Assembly (NCBI RefSeq): GCF_024732245.1 | Contig: NZ_CP093845.1 | Span: 930,001 to 994,000, forward strand | Source of the DNA: Dietzia sp. B32 | Lineage (GTDB): Bacteria > Actinomycetota > Actinomycetes > Mycobacteriales > Mycobacteriaceae | Direction of reading: 5' to 3' | DNA length: 64,000 nucleotides | Shown: in pieces, positions 46,542 through 55,753 of the stretch | Layout: each line of letters opens with the position of its first letter | Numbering within the stretch: the stretch's first letter is position 1 | Translations under genes and position numbers: made by a program | The notes under the pieces: generated by a model | Told to the model about the DNA's origin: nothing | The model's database searches: none | Seen by the model: only the letters and a program-made list of their open reading frames with translations

Positions 46542-47225
46542 CTACGGCGTCTCGCGCAGGACGTAGCCCACTCCGCGCACGGTGTGGATCAACCGGCTCT
46601 CGCCCTCTCCTTCCGTCTTGCGGCGCAGGTACCCGATGTAGACCTCGAGCGCGTTCCCCGACGTCGGGAAGTCGTACCCCCACACCTCCTCGAGGATGTG
46701 GCTGCGCGTCAGGACCCGTCGCGGGTGATGCATGAGCAGTTCGAGCAGCGAGAACTCGGTCCGGGTGAGCTGGATCCGCCGTTCACCCCTGGTGACCTCA
46801 CGGGTCGCCAGATCCATCCGCAGGTCCTCGAACTCCAGCACCTCGTCGACCTCCTCGACGTCGGTGCCGCGGCGGCGCAGGAGGGCCCGGAGTCGGGCGA
46901 GGAGCTCCTCCAGAGCGAAGGGCTTGGGTAGGTAGTCGTCGGCCCCGGCGTCCAGGCCGGCGACGCGCTCGGAGACCGCGTCCCTGGCGGTGAGCATGAG
47001 AACGGGCAGGTCGTCTCCCCTACTGCGCAGGATCCGACACACCTCGAGCCCGTCCCGACGGGGCATCATGACGTCGAGGATGACCGCGTCCGGCCGGTTG
47101 GAATCGACGCGCTCGATCGCCTCGACGCCGTCACCGGCGAGCTCGACATCGTACCCGTTGAACGTCAGGGAGCGCCGCAGCGACTCGCGCACGGCCTGGT
47201 CGTCGTCGACTACGAGAATCTTCAT
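46542..47225 (-). CDS. mprA: OmpR-family response regulator MprA
   Basis: 227 residues from the ATG at 47225 with GGGAGAA upstream. Receiver: [10 protein letters not shown] (acidic pocket), phospho-acceptor Asp in [18 protein letters not shown] (Thr) and LPKPF (Lys). DNA-binding winged helix from about residue 130, with [19 protein letters not shown] and [12 protein letters not shown]. It is expected to control its own operon, pepD and sigma factors under surface stress. MprB starts 14 nt after its stop. Confidence 0.95.
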   Translation of the reverse strand: MKILVVDDDQAVRESLRRSLTFNGYDVELAGDGVEAIERVDSNRPDAVILDVMMPRRDGLEVCRILRSRGDDLPVLMLTARDAVSERVAGLDAGADDYLPKPFALEELLARLRALLRRRGTDVEEVDEVLEFEDLRMDLATREVTRGERRIQLTRTEFSLLELLMHHPRRVLTRSHILEEVWGYDFPTSGNALEVYIGYLRRKTEGEGESRLIHTVRGVGYVLRETP

Positions 47226-47332
47226 AGCCGGAATTCTCCCGCACGGGACTGAACCGCGGCTGAGGATTCGCCCACACGAGCTGACACCGTTCACACCGGG
47301 CCCGTACCGCCCGGACCACCTCGCAGATGCCG

Positions 47333-47370
47333 ACGAGCCCGGCGGGTCCGCGTGGACCCGCCGGGCTCGT
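47333..47370 (-). terminator. 17-bp perfect hairpin between rpmF and mprA
   Basis: ACGAGCCCGGCGGGTCC and its exact complement flank the tetraloop GCGT. It lies about 75 nt beyond the rpmF stop and 108 nt before the mprA start. No U tract follows. Confidence 0.7.
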
Positions 47371-47444
47371 GACCGGGCGTGTGCGTGCGGCGCGCGTGGC
47401 GCCGCCGTGCTCGGCCACGCCCCGTGGGGCGCAGCCGACTCGAC

Positions 47445-47615
47445 TCAGCGGTCGAGGTCGACCAGGCCGAGCTGGGCGGCCTTGACCAGACGACGCGGCA
47501 GCACCACGGAGCGGCCGTCGATCTTGGTCTCCTGGAGGGCGACGTTGTCGGCCTTCCACTGGGACCGGCGGGAGTGGGTGTTGGCGCGCGAGAGGCGGCG
47601 CTTCGGAACTGCCAT
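47445..47615 (-). CDS. rpmF: 50S ribosomal protein L32
   Basis: 56 residues, [20 protein letters not shown] at the start, the universal L32 opening, and then [17 protein letters not shown]. There are no Cys, so the zinc site of some L32 proteins is absent. It follows rpmE2 by 52 nt on the same strand. The same rpmE/rpmF pair sits upstream of the mprAB homologues in corynebacteria. Confidence 0.95.
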   Translation of the reverse strand: MAVPKRRLSRANTHSRRSQWKADNVALQETKIDGRSVVLPRRLVKAAQLGLVDLDR

Positions 47616-47667
47616 GATTTCGTCCTCGGGGTCTAGGAGGTGGATCGGGGCGCGGACGCCCCGCTGC

Positions 47668-47925
47668 TCACTTGCGGCGGGCGCGGGTGCCGTAGCGGCG
47701 CTGGAACTTCTCGACGCGGCCGGCGGTGTCCATGACACGCTGCGCGCCGGTCCAGAACGGGTGCGACTCGCTCGTCACGTCGACGACGATGAGCGGGTAC
47801 GTCTGACCGTCCTCCCACTCGACCGTGCGGCTGCTGGTCGCAGTGGAACGGGTGAGGAACTTGGTGCCCGTGCCCGAGTCCTGGAAGACCACCGGGTGGT
47901 AGTCGGGGTGGATGTCGCTCTTCAT
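47668..47925 (-). CDS. rpmE2: 50S ribosomal protein L31 type B
   Basis: 85 residues from the ATG at 47925. [20 protein letters not shown], then [17 protein letters not shown] and VEKFQRRYG are L31 signatures. The length of 85 and lack of a CxxC zinc pair define the type B, zinc-independent form. It is transcribed away from rpmB. Confidence 0.95.
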   Translation of the reverse strand: MKSDIHPDYHPVVFQDSGTGTKFLTRSTATSSRTVEWEDGQTYPLIVVDVTSESHPFWTGAQRVMDTAGRVEKFQRRYGTRARRK

Positions 47926-48299
47926 ACTGGATCCCTCTAGCTCGGTAGAAGTCTGTGGGTCTGGCGCTCGCTCACGCAAGAGCGCGCTGGTGCCAGTGGC
48001 CGAACCGGGGATCCCGGTGTCAGCACACGCATCGGTAGATCGTACCCGTAGGATGGCCGGGCACCCAATTCGTGCGCCGCGGGCAGGTGCCCGCCGGCGG
48101 CGATACGCCCGCTGACGTGCCGATTACCGTTTCACGCGGTCGGGCCGTAAACTAGACCATCGCTGTTGTCTGCACGTTTGCTATCGCCTCTCACGGTGCT
48201 CGCGACGTGGCGGTGAGCCCCCCGTACGGCCCTGGCCGTTCGAGGTCGTCTCCACCCGCCGCGCGCCACCGATGGACGGGGCGGAAGGAGAAACACGCC
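47926..48299. other. Divergent ribosomal-gene intergenic region (374 nt)
   Basis: No ORF is supported. For rpmB, TTTCAC (48130-48135) with a 17-nt spacer to TAGACC (48153-48158) is a weak promoter candidate, leaving a leader of about 135 nt. Zur operators in this order are AT-rich palindromes (TGAAAATGATTTTCA-like); none was found by eye. GGAAGGAG 9 nt before 48300 is the rpmB ribosome site. Confidence 0.4.
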
Positions 48300-48536
48300 A
48301 TGTCGGCGCATTGCCAGGTAACGGGACGGAAGCCGGGTTTCGGCAAGTCCGTCTCGCACTCACACCGCAGGACCAACCGTCGCTGGAACCCGAACATCCA
48401 GCGTCGTAGCTACTTCGTGCCCTCCGAGGGTCGTCGCGTCACGCTGACGGTCTCGACCAAGGGCATCAAGACCATCGACCGCGATGGCATCGAGGCCGTC
48501 GTGGCCCGCATCCGTGCCCGTGGGGAGAAGATCTGA
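48300..48536 (+). CDS. rpmB: 50S ribosomal protein L28
   Basis: 78 residues. [20 protein letters not shown], then [16 protein letters not shown], are L28 hallmarks. One Cys remains but no CxxC pairs, so it is the zinc-free type. First gene of rpmB-rpmG-rpsN-rpsR, each separated by 1 to 10 nt. Confidence 0.95.
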   Translation: MSAHCQVTGRKPGFGKSVSHSHRRTNRRWNPNIQRRSYFVPSEGRRVTLTVSTKGIKTIDRDGIEAVVARIRARGEKI

Positions 48537-48537
48537 G

Positions 48538-48702
48538 ATGGCCCGTAACGACATCCGCCCCATCATCAAGCTGAAGTCCACGGCCGGTACCGGGTTCACG
48601 TACGTGACCCGCAAGAACCGTCGCAACAATCCGGACCGCATCGTCCTCAAGAAGTTCGACCCGGTCGTCCGTAAGCACGTCGAATTCCGAGAGGAGCGCT
48701 GA
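48538..48702 (+). CDS. rpmG: 50S ribosomal protein L33
   Basis: 54 residues. [20 protein letters not shown] followed by [20 protein letters not shown] and [11 protein letters not shown] is L33. The two CxxC pairs of zinc-binding L33 are absent. It begins 1 nt after the rpmB stop. Confidence 0.95.
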   Translation: MARNDIRPIIKLKSTAGTGFTYVTRKNRRNNPDRIVLKKFDPVVRKHVEFREER

Positions 48703-48705
48703 CTC

Positions 48706-49011
48706 GTGGCCAAGAAGTCCAAGATCGCGCGCAACGAGCAGCGCAAGGCAAAGGTCGCCCGGTTCGCCGAGCGCCGCGCCGAGCTCAAGGCAATCATCAA
48801 GAACCCGGAGAGCACGGACGAGGCACGTATGGATGCCCAGACCGCGCTCAACAAGATGCCGCGTGACGCCTCGCCGGTGCGCGTGCGTAACCGCGACGTC
48901 GCCGACGGCCGCCCCCGCGGCTACCTCCGCAAGTTCGGTCTCTCGCGCGTCCGCATGCGCGAGATGGCCCACCGTGGCGAGCTGCCCGGTGTCACGAAGT
49001 CGAGTTGGTGA
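48706..49011 (+). CDS. rpsN: 30S ribosomal protein S14 (zinc-independent, long form)
   Basis: 101 residues from a [22 protein letters not shown] at the start and [20 protein letters not shown] with [17 protein letters not shown] at the end are typical of the ~101-residue S14. The 61-residue zinc form would have CxxC pairs; none is here. It starts 3 nt after rpmG. Confidence 0.95.
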   Translation: MAKKSKIARNEQRKAKVARFAERRAELKAIIKNPESTDEARMDAQTALNKMPRDASPVRVRNRDVADGRPRGYLRKFGLSRVRMREMAHRGELPGVTKSSW

Positions 49012-49021
49012 GTAGGTAACC

Positions 49022-49279
49022 ATGGCTAAAGCACGTAGCACCCCGTCCAAGAAGATCCGCGCCCAGGAGGGCCGTCGACCCAAGAAGAACCCGCTGAAGG
49101 TGGCGGGTATCGAGACGGTCGACTACAAGGACGTCAACACCCTCCGTACCTTCATCTCCGATCGCGGCAAGATCCGTTCGCGTCGCGTCACCGGCCTCAC
49201 GCCGCAGCAGCAGCGTCAGGTCGCCGTGGCGGTCAAGAACGCCCGCGAGATGGCCCTGCTGCCGTTCACCAGCCGCTGA
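49022..49279 (+). CDS. rpsR: 30S ribosomal protein S18
   Basis: 85 residues. [37 protein letters not shown] and [19 protein letters not shown] are S18 motifs; the N-terminal Cys of zinc-type S18 is missing. Last gene of the four-gene operon, followed by a strong hairpin. Confidence 0.95.
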   Translation: MAKARSTPSKKIRAQEGRRPKKNPLKVAGIETVDYKDVNTLRTFISDRGKIRSRRVTGLTPQQQRQVAVAVKNAREMALLPFTSR

Positions 49280-49356
49280 GTCACTCCTCGGCGCGGTTGA
49301 ACCGAACCGCCCGTCCCGCCCGCGGCGTCTAGTCGCCGACTCAGGCAACAGCAACC

Positions 49357-49402
49357 CGATCGGGGTCGTGTCTCCTCCTGCAGGAGCGCACGACCCCGAT
49401 CG
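49357..49402 (+). terminator. 14-bp perfect hairpin after the ribosomal operon
   Basis: CGATCGGGGTCGTG and CACGACCCCGATCG flank an 18-nt interior that contains the self-complementary CTCCTGCAGGAG. It lies 78 nt after the rpsR stop. Confidence 0.7.
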
Positions 49403-49450
49403 GCGTTACCGCTCCCTGTTCCCCCTTCCCCCGACACCAGGAGTCCGCCC

Positions 49451-50395
49451 GTGGCCGGCGTCCTCAACGGCTTCGCCGTGATCGTCGCGCTCGTCGCGCT
49501 GGGCTGGATCCTCGCCCGCACCCTGGTTCTGGGCACGGACGCACGGCTGGTGCTCAACCGCCTCGTCTTCTACGTCGCCACCCCGGCGCTGTTGTTCGAC
49601 TCCCTCGCCCGCACCACCCTCGACCAGGTCTTCACCGGCGTCTTCGTGGTGTCCGCGGTCTCGGCGATCATCATCGCCGTCCTGTACATGGCGGTCGCCC
49701 GCCTGTGGCTCCATCGCCCGGCGGCGGACCTCGTCATCGGTGCGCTGTCGGCCGGATACGTCAACTCCGCCAACCTCGGCATCCCCATCGCGTTGTACGT
49801 CCTCGGCGACCTCGGGTTCGTCATGCCGCTGCTGCTGTTCCAGGTGGTGGTCCTCCAACCAGTCGCCATCGCCGTGCTCGAGCGCGCCGCGCGTGCGGAG
49901 GGCACGGACGGCGGCGGGGACGGGGGCGCTCTCGGGGCACTGCTGCAGTCGGTCCGGACGCCGATCGTCCTGGCCGCGCTGGCGGGTGTGGTCGTGGCGG
50001 CCCTGCCGTGGACACCGCCCGAGGCCCTCCTCGAGCCCGTCCACCTGGTCGGGCAGATCTCCGTGCCCGGTGCGCTGCTGGTGTTCGGCATGTCGCTCTA
50101 CGGGGTCAAGGTGCTCGAGGCCGGCGCCTCGCCGCGCCGCGAGATCTTCCTCGCGAGCGCACTCAAGCTCGTCGCCCATCCGTTACTCGCGTACGCGATC
50201 GGCGCCTGGTTGCTGGGGATGCGGGACCACGAACTCCTCACGGTGGTGGTGGCAGCCGCCCTGCCCACCGCGCAGAACGTCCTGGTGGTCGCGACCCGCT
50301 ACGGCCACGGCACGCTCTTGGCGCGGGACTCGGCCGTCCTCACCACACTAGGCGCCCTGCCCGTGCTCCTCCTGATCTCCGCGCTCCTGGCCTGA
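49451..50395 (+). CDS. AEC family transporter (auxin efflux carrier superfamily)
   Basis: 314 residues from a GTG, with about ten membrane segments in two five-helix halves around a hydrophilic loop (AARAEGTDGGGDGGAL). AEC signatures: LNRLVFYVATPALLF in TM2 and AGYVNSANLGIPIALYVLG in TM4, with the mirrored AAALPTAQNVLVVATRYG in the second half. Bacterial members export or take up dicarboxylates such as malate or malonate. Substrate not inferable. No partner genes nearby. Confidence 0.88.
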   Translation: MAGVLNGFAVIVALVALGWILARTLVLGTDARLVLNRLVFYVATPALLFDSLARTTLDQVFTGVFVVSAVSAIIIAVLYMAVARLWLHRPAADLVIGALSAGYVNSANLGIPIALYVLGDLGFVMPLLLFQVVVLQPVAIAVLERAARAEGTDGGGDGGALGALLQSVRTPIVLAALAGVVVAALPWTPPEALLEPVHLVGQISVPGALLVFGMSLYGVKVLEAGASPRREIFLASALKLVAHPLLAYAIGAWLLGMRDHELLTVVVAAALPTAQNVLVVATRYGHGTLLARDSAVLTTLGALPVLLLISALLA

Positions 50396-50432
50396 CCGTC
50401 GATTCCTCAGGCCATCCCAGCGGCGGGCCTTC

Positions 50433-51179
50433 TCAGACCATCCCGGCGGCGATCACCCCGGTGAACACGACCGCGTTGTTGACGCCGTGGAGCACGATGC
50501 CGGGCACGATCGACCGGTACCACTCCGCCATCGCGCACAGCGAGATCCCCACGACCAGCAGGTACGGCATGGCCGGGGGAATCAGGTGGACGGCCGCGAA
50601 GATCGCCCCGGCGAGGGTGATCCCGCCGACGACCCGCAGCCGCGCGCGCAGTGCCGGCAGCATGATGCCGCGGAACACCGTCTCCTCCGCCACCGGGATG
50701 AGCACCGCGACGGTGAGCAGTCCGAGCACCGCGGACACCGGCCCTCCGGCCACCAGGTCGGCGATGGCCGTATCGGTGTCCTCCCCCTCCGACTCCGCGC
50801 CCGCGCCCAGGGGGATGAGCACGAGCATCGAGGCGGCGGCGCCGGCGGCCATCACGGCCGGGATCTGCCAGGCCAGGTGCCACGGCGATCGGTCCGGGTG
50901 CCGCAGGCCGACGTCCGCCCACCCGAGACCGCGTCGGCGCAGGAGGTGGATCCGCACCGCGAGAAGTGCGGCCACGGCGGTGCCGGCGAGGACGACCAGG
51001 GCGAGGAGCGCGGTGTCCGGCCGCGCGGCCCCCAGGGACCGGGCGGCGACCAGCCCCAGGATGACGACGACGACGAGGGCGGCCCCGTAGAGGAGAACCC
51101 ACGCCAACGCCGACAGCGCCACCCGGCCCCGGACCGGTGTGGTCCAGAGTCCGGGGGCGCTGTCGCCCGTACGGGTCAC
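50433..51179 (-). CDS. CPBP family intramembrane glutamic metalloprotease
   Basis: 248 residues with six to eight hydrophobic segments. The three CPBP/Abi motifs are visible: PVAEETVFRGIMLPAL (EExxxR), FAAVHLIPPAMPYL (FxxxH) and VLHGVNNAVVF (HxxxN). These form the active site of the Rce1-like intramembrane protease fold. Roles include processing of prenylated or membrane proteins and bacteriocin immunity. It lies between the AEC gene (convergent) and the leucine operon (same strand, 31 nt downstream of no shared start), and its target is unknown. Confidence 0.87.
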   Translation of the reverse strand: MTRTGDSAPGLWTTPVRGRVALSALAWVLLYGAALVVVVILGLVAARSLGAARPDTALLALVVLAGTAVAALLAVRIHLLRRRGLGWADVGLRHPDRSPWHLAWQIPAVMAAGAAASMLVLIPLGAGAESEGEDTDTAIADLVAGGPVSAVLGLLTVAVLIPVAEETVFRGIMLPALRARLRVVGGITLAGAIFAAVHLIPPAMPYLLVVGISLCAMAEWYRSIVPGIVLHGVNNAVVFTGVIAAGMV

Positions 51180-51210
51180 CGCGGCGGGAGCCCGCGTGTC
51201 GTAGGCGTCG

Positions 51211-51864
51211 TCATCCCAGCCCGTCGGCCACCAGGAACGGTGCGTCGGTCGCTGCCTTCACCTGGTCGAGGGTCACACCGTCCACGATCTCGATGAGGGT
51301 CAGTCCGTTCTCGTCGCGGTCGAACACGCCGAGTTCCGTGATGATCCGGTTGACGCAGCCCAGGCCGGTCAGCGGGAGGGAGATCTCGGAGACGATCTTC
51401 GATGAGCCGTCCTTGGCGACCTGGTCCATGACCACGACGATCCGGCGCGCGCCCACCACGAGGTCCATCGCGCCGCCCATGCCCTTGACCATGGCGCCGG
51501 GGACCATCCAGTTGGCGATGTCGCCGGCCGGGTTGACCTCCATCGCGCCGAGGATGGCCACGTCGATCTTGCCCGAACGGATCATGCCGAAGCTCATCGC
51601 CGAGTCGAAGATCGAGGAGCCGGGAAGGGTCGTGACGGTCTCCTTGCCGGCGTTGATGAGATCCGGGTCGACGTCGTCGGGGTGCGGGTACGGTCCGATG
51701 CCCAGCAGCCCGTTCTCCGACTGCAGGGTGACGTTGACGCCCTCGGGGACGTAGTTGGGGACCAGGGTCGGCAGGCCGATCCCGAGGTTGACGTACTGGC
51801 CGTCCTCCAGTTCCAGCGCCGCCCGGGCGGCCATGGCCTTGCGGTCGCGTCCGATCCTGCTCAT
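51211..51864 (-). CDS. scoB: 3-oxoacid CoA-transferase subunit B
   Basis: 217 residues from the ATG overlapping the scoA stop. [16 protein letters not shown] and [10 protein letters not shown] (catalytic Glu of the SENG motif) identify the beta subunit; [15 protein letters not shown] is also typical. With ScoA it moves CoA from succinyl-CoA to acetoacetate, feeding acetoacetyl-CoA to thiolase. Last gene of the operon, matching Rv2503c. Confidence 0.93.
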   Translation of the reverse strand: MSRIGRDRKAMAARAALELEDGQYVNLGIGLPTLVPNYVPEGVNVTLQSENGLLGIGPYPHPDDVDPDLINAGKETVTTLPGSSIFDSAMSFGMIRSGKIDVAILGAMEVNPAGDIANWMVPGAMVKGMGGAMDLVVGARRIVVVMDQVAKDGSSKIVSEISLPLTGLGCVNRIITELGVFDRDENGLTLIEIVDGVTLDQVKAATDAPFLVADGLG

Positions 51865-52640
51865 CAGCGCTGTCCTTCCGAGGGCGGGTTGGTGGTGGTC
51901 TTCTCGATCCACTTGGTCTGGGCGACCTGCTCCGGGGTCAGTTCCACCAGGCGGTGGACGAAAATGCCCGGGAGGTGGATGTCGTCGGGGGCGAGCTCGC
52001 CGACCTCGACGATCTTCTCGGCCTCGACGATGCAGACCCGGCCGGCCATCGCCGCGAGCGGCGAGAAGTTCCGGGCCGTGAGGTTGAACCGGAGGTTGCC
52101 GCTGCGGTCGGCCACCGCGGCGCGCACCAGCGAGTAGTCGGCCTCGATGGCCTGCTCGAGCACGTAGGTCTCGCCGCGGATCTCGCGGGTCTCCTTGGGC
52201 GGGGACGCCACCGCGACCCCGCCGGACGAGTCGTACTTCCACGGCATCCCGCCGTCGGCGACGTACGTACCGACGCCGGTGCGGGTGTAGAACGCCCCGA
52301 TGCCGGATCCGCCGGCGCGCATCCGCTCGGCGAGCGTGCCCTGCGGGGTGAGCTCCACCTCGAGTTCACCGGAGAGGTACTGACGGGCGAACTCCTTGTT
52401 CTCCCCTACGTAGGAGGAGACGATACGACGGAGCTTGCCGCTCTCCAGCAGGATGCCGAGGCCCTTGCCGTCGACCCCGGCGTTGTTGGAGAACACCTCG
52501 AAGTTGCCGACCTCGCGGGCGGCGAGCGCGGAGATGACGATCTGCGGGATCCCGCTCAGGCCGAATCCTCCGGCGGCGATGGTCGCCCCGTCGGGGATGT
52601 CCGCGACGGCCTCGGCCGCGGTCATGATCTTGTTGGACAT
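51864..52640 (-). CDS. scoA: 3-oxoacid CoA-transferase subunit A
   Basis: 258 residues. [20 protein letters not shown] and [19 protein letters not shown] are alpha-subunit motifs, with the [16 protein letters not shown] loop in the middle. It pairs with ScoB (4-nt overlap) for succinyl-CoA:acetoacetate CoA transfer, removing the acetoacetate released by the lyase encoded upstream. Matches Rv2504c by order. Confidence 0.93.
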   Translation of the reverse strand: MSNKIMTAAEAVADIPDGATIAAGGFGLSGIPQIVISALAAREVGNFEVFSNNAGVDGKGLGILLESGKLRRIVSSYVGENKEFARQYLSGELEVELTPQGTLAERMRAGGSGIGAFYTRTGVGTYVADGGMPWKYDSSGGVAVASPPKETREIRGETYVLEQAIEADYSLVRAAVADRSGNLRFNLTARNFSPLAAMAGRVCIVEAEKIVEVGELAPDDIHLPGIFVHRLVELTPEQVAQTKWIEKTTTNPPSEGQR

Positions 52641-52667
52641 ACACGCACTCCTTGGGTGTGGGGGCAG

Positions 52668-54317
52668 TCAGGCGATGCCGAGGATCTCGATCGCGGTCTT
52701 CCGCATGTCGACCTTGCGGACCTTGCCGGTGACGGTCATGGGGAACTCGTCGACCACGTGGACGTACTTCGGGATCTTGTGGCGGGCGAGCTTGCCGGTG
52801 GCGAACTCACGGACCTGGTCGGCGGTGAGGTCGTCGCATCCCGGCTTGAGCCGGACCCAGGCCATGAGCTCCTCGCCGTACTTGGGGTCGGGCACGCCGA
52901 TCACCTGGGCGTCGAGGATGTCCGGGTGGGTGTAGAGGAACTCCTCGACCTCCCGCGGGTAGATGTTCTCGCCTCCCCGGATGACCATGTCCTTGATGCG
53001 GCCGGTGATGCGGACGTAGCCGGCGTCGTCCATCTCCCCGATGTCGCCCGTGTGCATCCAGCCCTCGGGGTCGATCGCCTCGGCGGTCTTGTCCAGCTGG
53101 TCCCAGTAACCCAGCATGACGCTGTAGCCCCTGGTGCAGAACTCGCCGGCCTCGCCGCGCGGCAGGGTCGCGCCGGTCGACGGGTCGACGATCTTGATCT
53201 CGAGGTGCGGCCCGACCCGGCCGACCGTGGACACGCGCCGGTCCAGCGAATCGTCCCGCCGGGTCTGGGTGGACACCGGCGAGGTCTCGGTCATGCCGTA
53301 GCAGATGGAGACCTCCTCCATGTTCATCCTGTCGATCACCTGACGCATGGTGGACTCGGGGCACGGCGAGCCGGCCATGATCCCGGTGCGCAGCGTGGAC
53401 AGGTCGTAGGAGTCGAAATCCTCCAGCGCGAGCTCGGCGATGAACATCGTGGGCACGCCGTAGAGACTCGTGCACTTCTCCTGCTCCACCGCGCCCAGCG
53501 AGGCCGCGGGGTCGAACGCGGGCGCGGGGATGACCATCGCCGATCCGTGGCTGGTGCACGCGAGGTTGCCCATCACCATGCCGAAGCAGTGATAGAAGGG
53601 CACCGGGATGCATACCCGGTCGACCTCCGAGTAGTTGACGAGCTCGCCGACGAAGTACCCGTTGTTGAGGATGTTCGAGTGCGAGAGCGTGGCGCCCTTG
53701 GGGAAACCCGTGGTGCCGGAGGTGTACTGGATGTTGATCGGGTCGCCGGGCTGCAGTGCGGCGCGGATCGATGCCAGTTCCTCGGTGTGGGTGGGGCCCG
53801 AGACCAGCGACTCCCACTCCTCGTCGCCGAAGAGCACGACCAGTTCGAGGTCCGGGCAGTTCGGCTGGACCTGCGCGAGCATCCCCGTGTAGTCGGAGTC
53901 CTTGAACTGGGGCGCCGCGATGACGGCCTTGATGCCCGCCTGCTTGAGAACGAACTCCAGCTCGTGGACCCGGTAGGACGGGTTGATGTTGACCAGCACC
54001 GCGCCGATCTCGGCGGTGGCGTACTGGACCATCACCCACTCCCACCGGTTGGGCGACCAGATGCCCACCCGGTCCCCGGAACGGATCCCCAGCCGGTGCA
54101 GGCCGGAGGCCAGACGACGCACGTCGGCCAGGAACTCGGTGTAGGTCCACCGCCGGTCCGCCCGGACGTCGACGAGGGCGTCGCGGTCACCGAACTTCTC
54201 GACTGTCGCCGCGAGGTTCTCGGGGATCGTCTGGGTGAGCAGGGGGACTCCGGTCTCCCCGCGCGTATGGGACAGCGCGGGGTCGAGGGTCGTGGAATCG
54301 AGATCGGTGGTGGTCAT
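52668..54317 (-). CDS. fadD: AMP-binding acyl-CoA synthetase (FadD35-like)
   Basis: 549 residues. ANL-superfamily motifs: A3 YTSGTTGFPKGATLSH, A5 YGMTETSPVS, A7 HTGDIGEMDDAGYVRITGR, A8 GGENIYPREVEEFL and the catalytic Lys in TVTGKVRKVDM. It activates an organic acid, here probably a branched short-chain acid such as isovalerate, to its CoA ester. It sits between scoA and the lyase gene, the position of fadD35 (Rv2505c is adjacent to scoA there too). Confidence 0.9.
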   Translation of the reverse strand: MTTTDLDSTTLDPALSHTRGETGVPLLTQTIPENLAATVEKFGDRDALVDVRADRRWTYTEFLADVRRLASGLHRLGIRSGDRVGIWSPNRWEWVMVQYATAEIGAVLVNINPSYRVHELEFVLKQAGIKAVIAAPQFKDSDYTGMLAQVQPNCPDLELVVLFGDEEWESLVSGPTHTEELASIRAALQPGDPINIQYTSGTTGFPKGATLSHSNILNNGYFVGELVNYSEVDRVCIPVPFYHCFGMVMGNLACTSHGSAMVIPAPAFDPAASLGAVEQEKCTSLYGVPTMFIAELALEDFDSYDLSTLRTGIMAGSPCPESTMRQVIDRMNMEEVSICYGMTETSPVSTQTRRDDSLDRRVSTVGRVGPHLEIKIVDPSTGATLPRGEAGEFCTRGYSVMLGYWDQLDKTAEAIDPEGWMHTGDIGEMDDAGYVRITGRIKDMVIRGGENIYPREVEEFLYTHPDILDAQVIGVPDPKYGEELMAWVRLKPGCDDLTADQVREFATGKLARHKIPKYVHVVDEFPMTVTGKVRKVDMRKTAIEILGIA

Positions 54318-54371
54318 CTCGGTACTCCTTGGGGGTGGGGCCGGACGGCCCGCGACAGGGGGATTGCGGTA

Positions 54372-55238
54372 TCAGGTGGTGGCGGCCGCGGCGCGACGCA
54401 TCGTCGCCTCGGCCTGGCGGAAGACGGGACCGTCGACCATGCGACCGTCCAGCCGGAACACGCCCTGGTTGTGCTCGGCGGCGGCGAGGACCTTCCGGGC
54501 CCAGGTCACCTCGTCGTCGTCGGGGGCGTAGGCCTCGCGGACCACCGCCACCTGGGACGGGTGGATGCACGCGGTGGCCACGAACCCCAGGGCGACGGCG
54601 TCGAGCGCCTCGGCGCGCTGACCCGTGGAGTCGGCGATGTCCAGGTGCACCGAGTCGACCGCCCACCGGCCGAACGCGGCCGCGGCGAGCGCGACGCGCG
54701 CACGGGCGTGACGCGGAACGTCGCGGTACTCCCCCGCCACGCGGGGGCCACCGGCCTCGGCGGACGAGAACCGGCTGGTCGACCCGCCCATCGCGGCGAG
54801 GAGGTCTTCGGCGCCCCACATCAGCCCCGCGCATCCGGGCGCGGCGGCGATCTCCTCCGCGCGGACCACGCCGAGCGGGGTCTCCACCAACGCCAGCACC
54901 GCGGCACCGGTCGTCGAGTGCAGGTCGGTGACCTGCGCGGCGGACTCGGTCTTGGCCAACATCACGCAGCGGTAGTCCGTCTCGGCCAGGGCCTCGAGGT
55001 CGGCCGCGTGGTCGTCGGTGTCGGCCGGGTTGACCCGCACGATCGTCCGCTCCGGGTCGAGTCGCGAGGCCCGCAGTGCGTCCCGGGCGGCGGGACGGTC
55101 CGCGGGGGCGACGGCGTCCTCGAGGTCGACGATCACCACGTCCGCGCGGTCGGCGGCCTTGCCGTAGCGCTCCGGCCTGTCGGCCGGGCAGAACAGCAGT
55201 GCCGGGCCGGGCGGTATCCAGGCGGGGGTCGGGGTCAC
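54372..55238 (-). CDS. CitE-like (HpcH/HpaI family) acyl-CoA lyase
   Basis: 288 residues. ALLFCPADRPERYGKAADRA, VVIVDLEDAVAP (metal-binding acid cluster), TIVRVNPADT (substrate Arg), ALVETPLGVVRAEEI (Glu) and GLMWGAEDLLAAMG (Asp) are CitE motifs. The M. tuberculosis counterpart Rv2498c is reported to cleave (R)-HMG-CoA and citramalyl-CoA, which fits this leucine operon where no HMGL-type lyase gene is present. It overlaps the MaoC gene by 4 nt. Confidence 0.87.
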   Translation of the reverse strand: MTPTPAWIPPGPALLFCPADRPERYGKAADRADVVIVDLEDAVAPADRPAARDALRASRLDPERTIVRVNPADTDDHAADLEALAETDYRCVMLAKTESAAQVTDLHSTTGAAVLALVETPLGVVRAEEIAAAPGCAGLMWGAEDLLAAMGGSTSRFSSAEAGGPRVAGEYRDVPRHARARVALAAAAFGRWAVDSVHLDIADSTGQRAEALDAVALGFVATACIHPSQVAVVREAYAPDDDEVTWARKVLAAAEHNQGVFRLDGRMVDGPVFRQAEATMRRAAAATT

Positions 55239-55750
55239 CGCGATCCCTCCGCGTCCGGTCCGGACTCGGTCGGCCGCTTGCGGACGAGCGTCTTGCGGAC
55301 CGCCTTGGCCACGATGTCGCCGTGCTGGTTGCGGCCGATGTGCTCGAGGGTCACGATGCCCTCGCCCGGACGAGACTTCGACTCACGCTTGTCCGTGCAC
55401 ACCGTCTCCGCGTACAGCGTGTCGCCGTGCAGCACCGGCTTGGGGAAGCTGACCTCCGAGAAACCGAGGTTCGCCACGATCGTGCCCTGGGTGAGCTGGG
55501 CGACCGACAGTCCCACGAGGGTGGAGAGCGTGTGCATGGAGTTCATGAGCCGCTCGCCGCCGAATCCCGGCTGCTCGGCCGACCACGCGGCGTCCAGGTG
55601 CAGGGCCTGGGTGTTCATCGTCAGCGTGGTGAACAGGACGTTGTCCGTCTCGGTCATCGTGCGCCCGGGGCGGTGGAGGTAGGCGGTGCCCACCTCGTAC
55701 TCCTCGAACCACAGGCCACGCTGGACGACCTCTCTGCGCTGCTCGGACAT
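55235..55750 (-). CDS. MaoC family (R)-specific enoyl-CoA hydratase
   Basis: 171 residues with one hot-dog fold: GLWFEEYEVGTAYLHRPGRT, then the hydratase-2-like segment MNTQALHLDAAW with Asp/His near residue 50, and LSVAQLTQGTIVANLGF. It likely hydrates 3-methylglutaconyl-CoA to HMG-CoA in this operon, as proposed for Rv2499c. It lies 3 nt after the acyl-CoA dehydrogenase and overlaps the lyase gene. Confidence 0.85.
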   Translation of the reverse strand: MSEQRREVVQRGLWFEEYEVGTAYLHRPGRTMTETDNVLFTTLTMNTQALHLDAAWSAEQPGFGGERLMNSMHTLSTLVGLSVAQLTQGTIVANLGFSEVSFPKPVLHGDTLYAETVCTDKRESKSRPGEGIVTLEHIGRNQHGDIVAKAVRKTLVRKRPTESGPDAEGSR

Positions 55751-55753
55751 CGC

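Noticed and set aside
50409-50456. Imperfect 24-bp direct repeat across the CPBP stop codon
   Set aside because: Short, with several mismatches, and explained by a minor tandem duplication of the gene's 3' end; no consequence for the protein is visible.
51954-55682. A 1242-codon open frame on the plus strand opposite scoA-fadD-citE-maoC
   Set aside because: It is the antisense of four clear enzyme genes. Its translation is rich in Arg, Gly, His and Val without motifs, typical of G+C-rich shadow frames.
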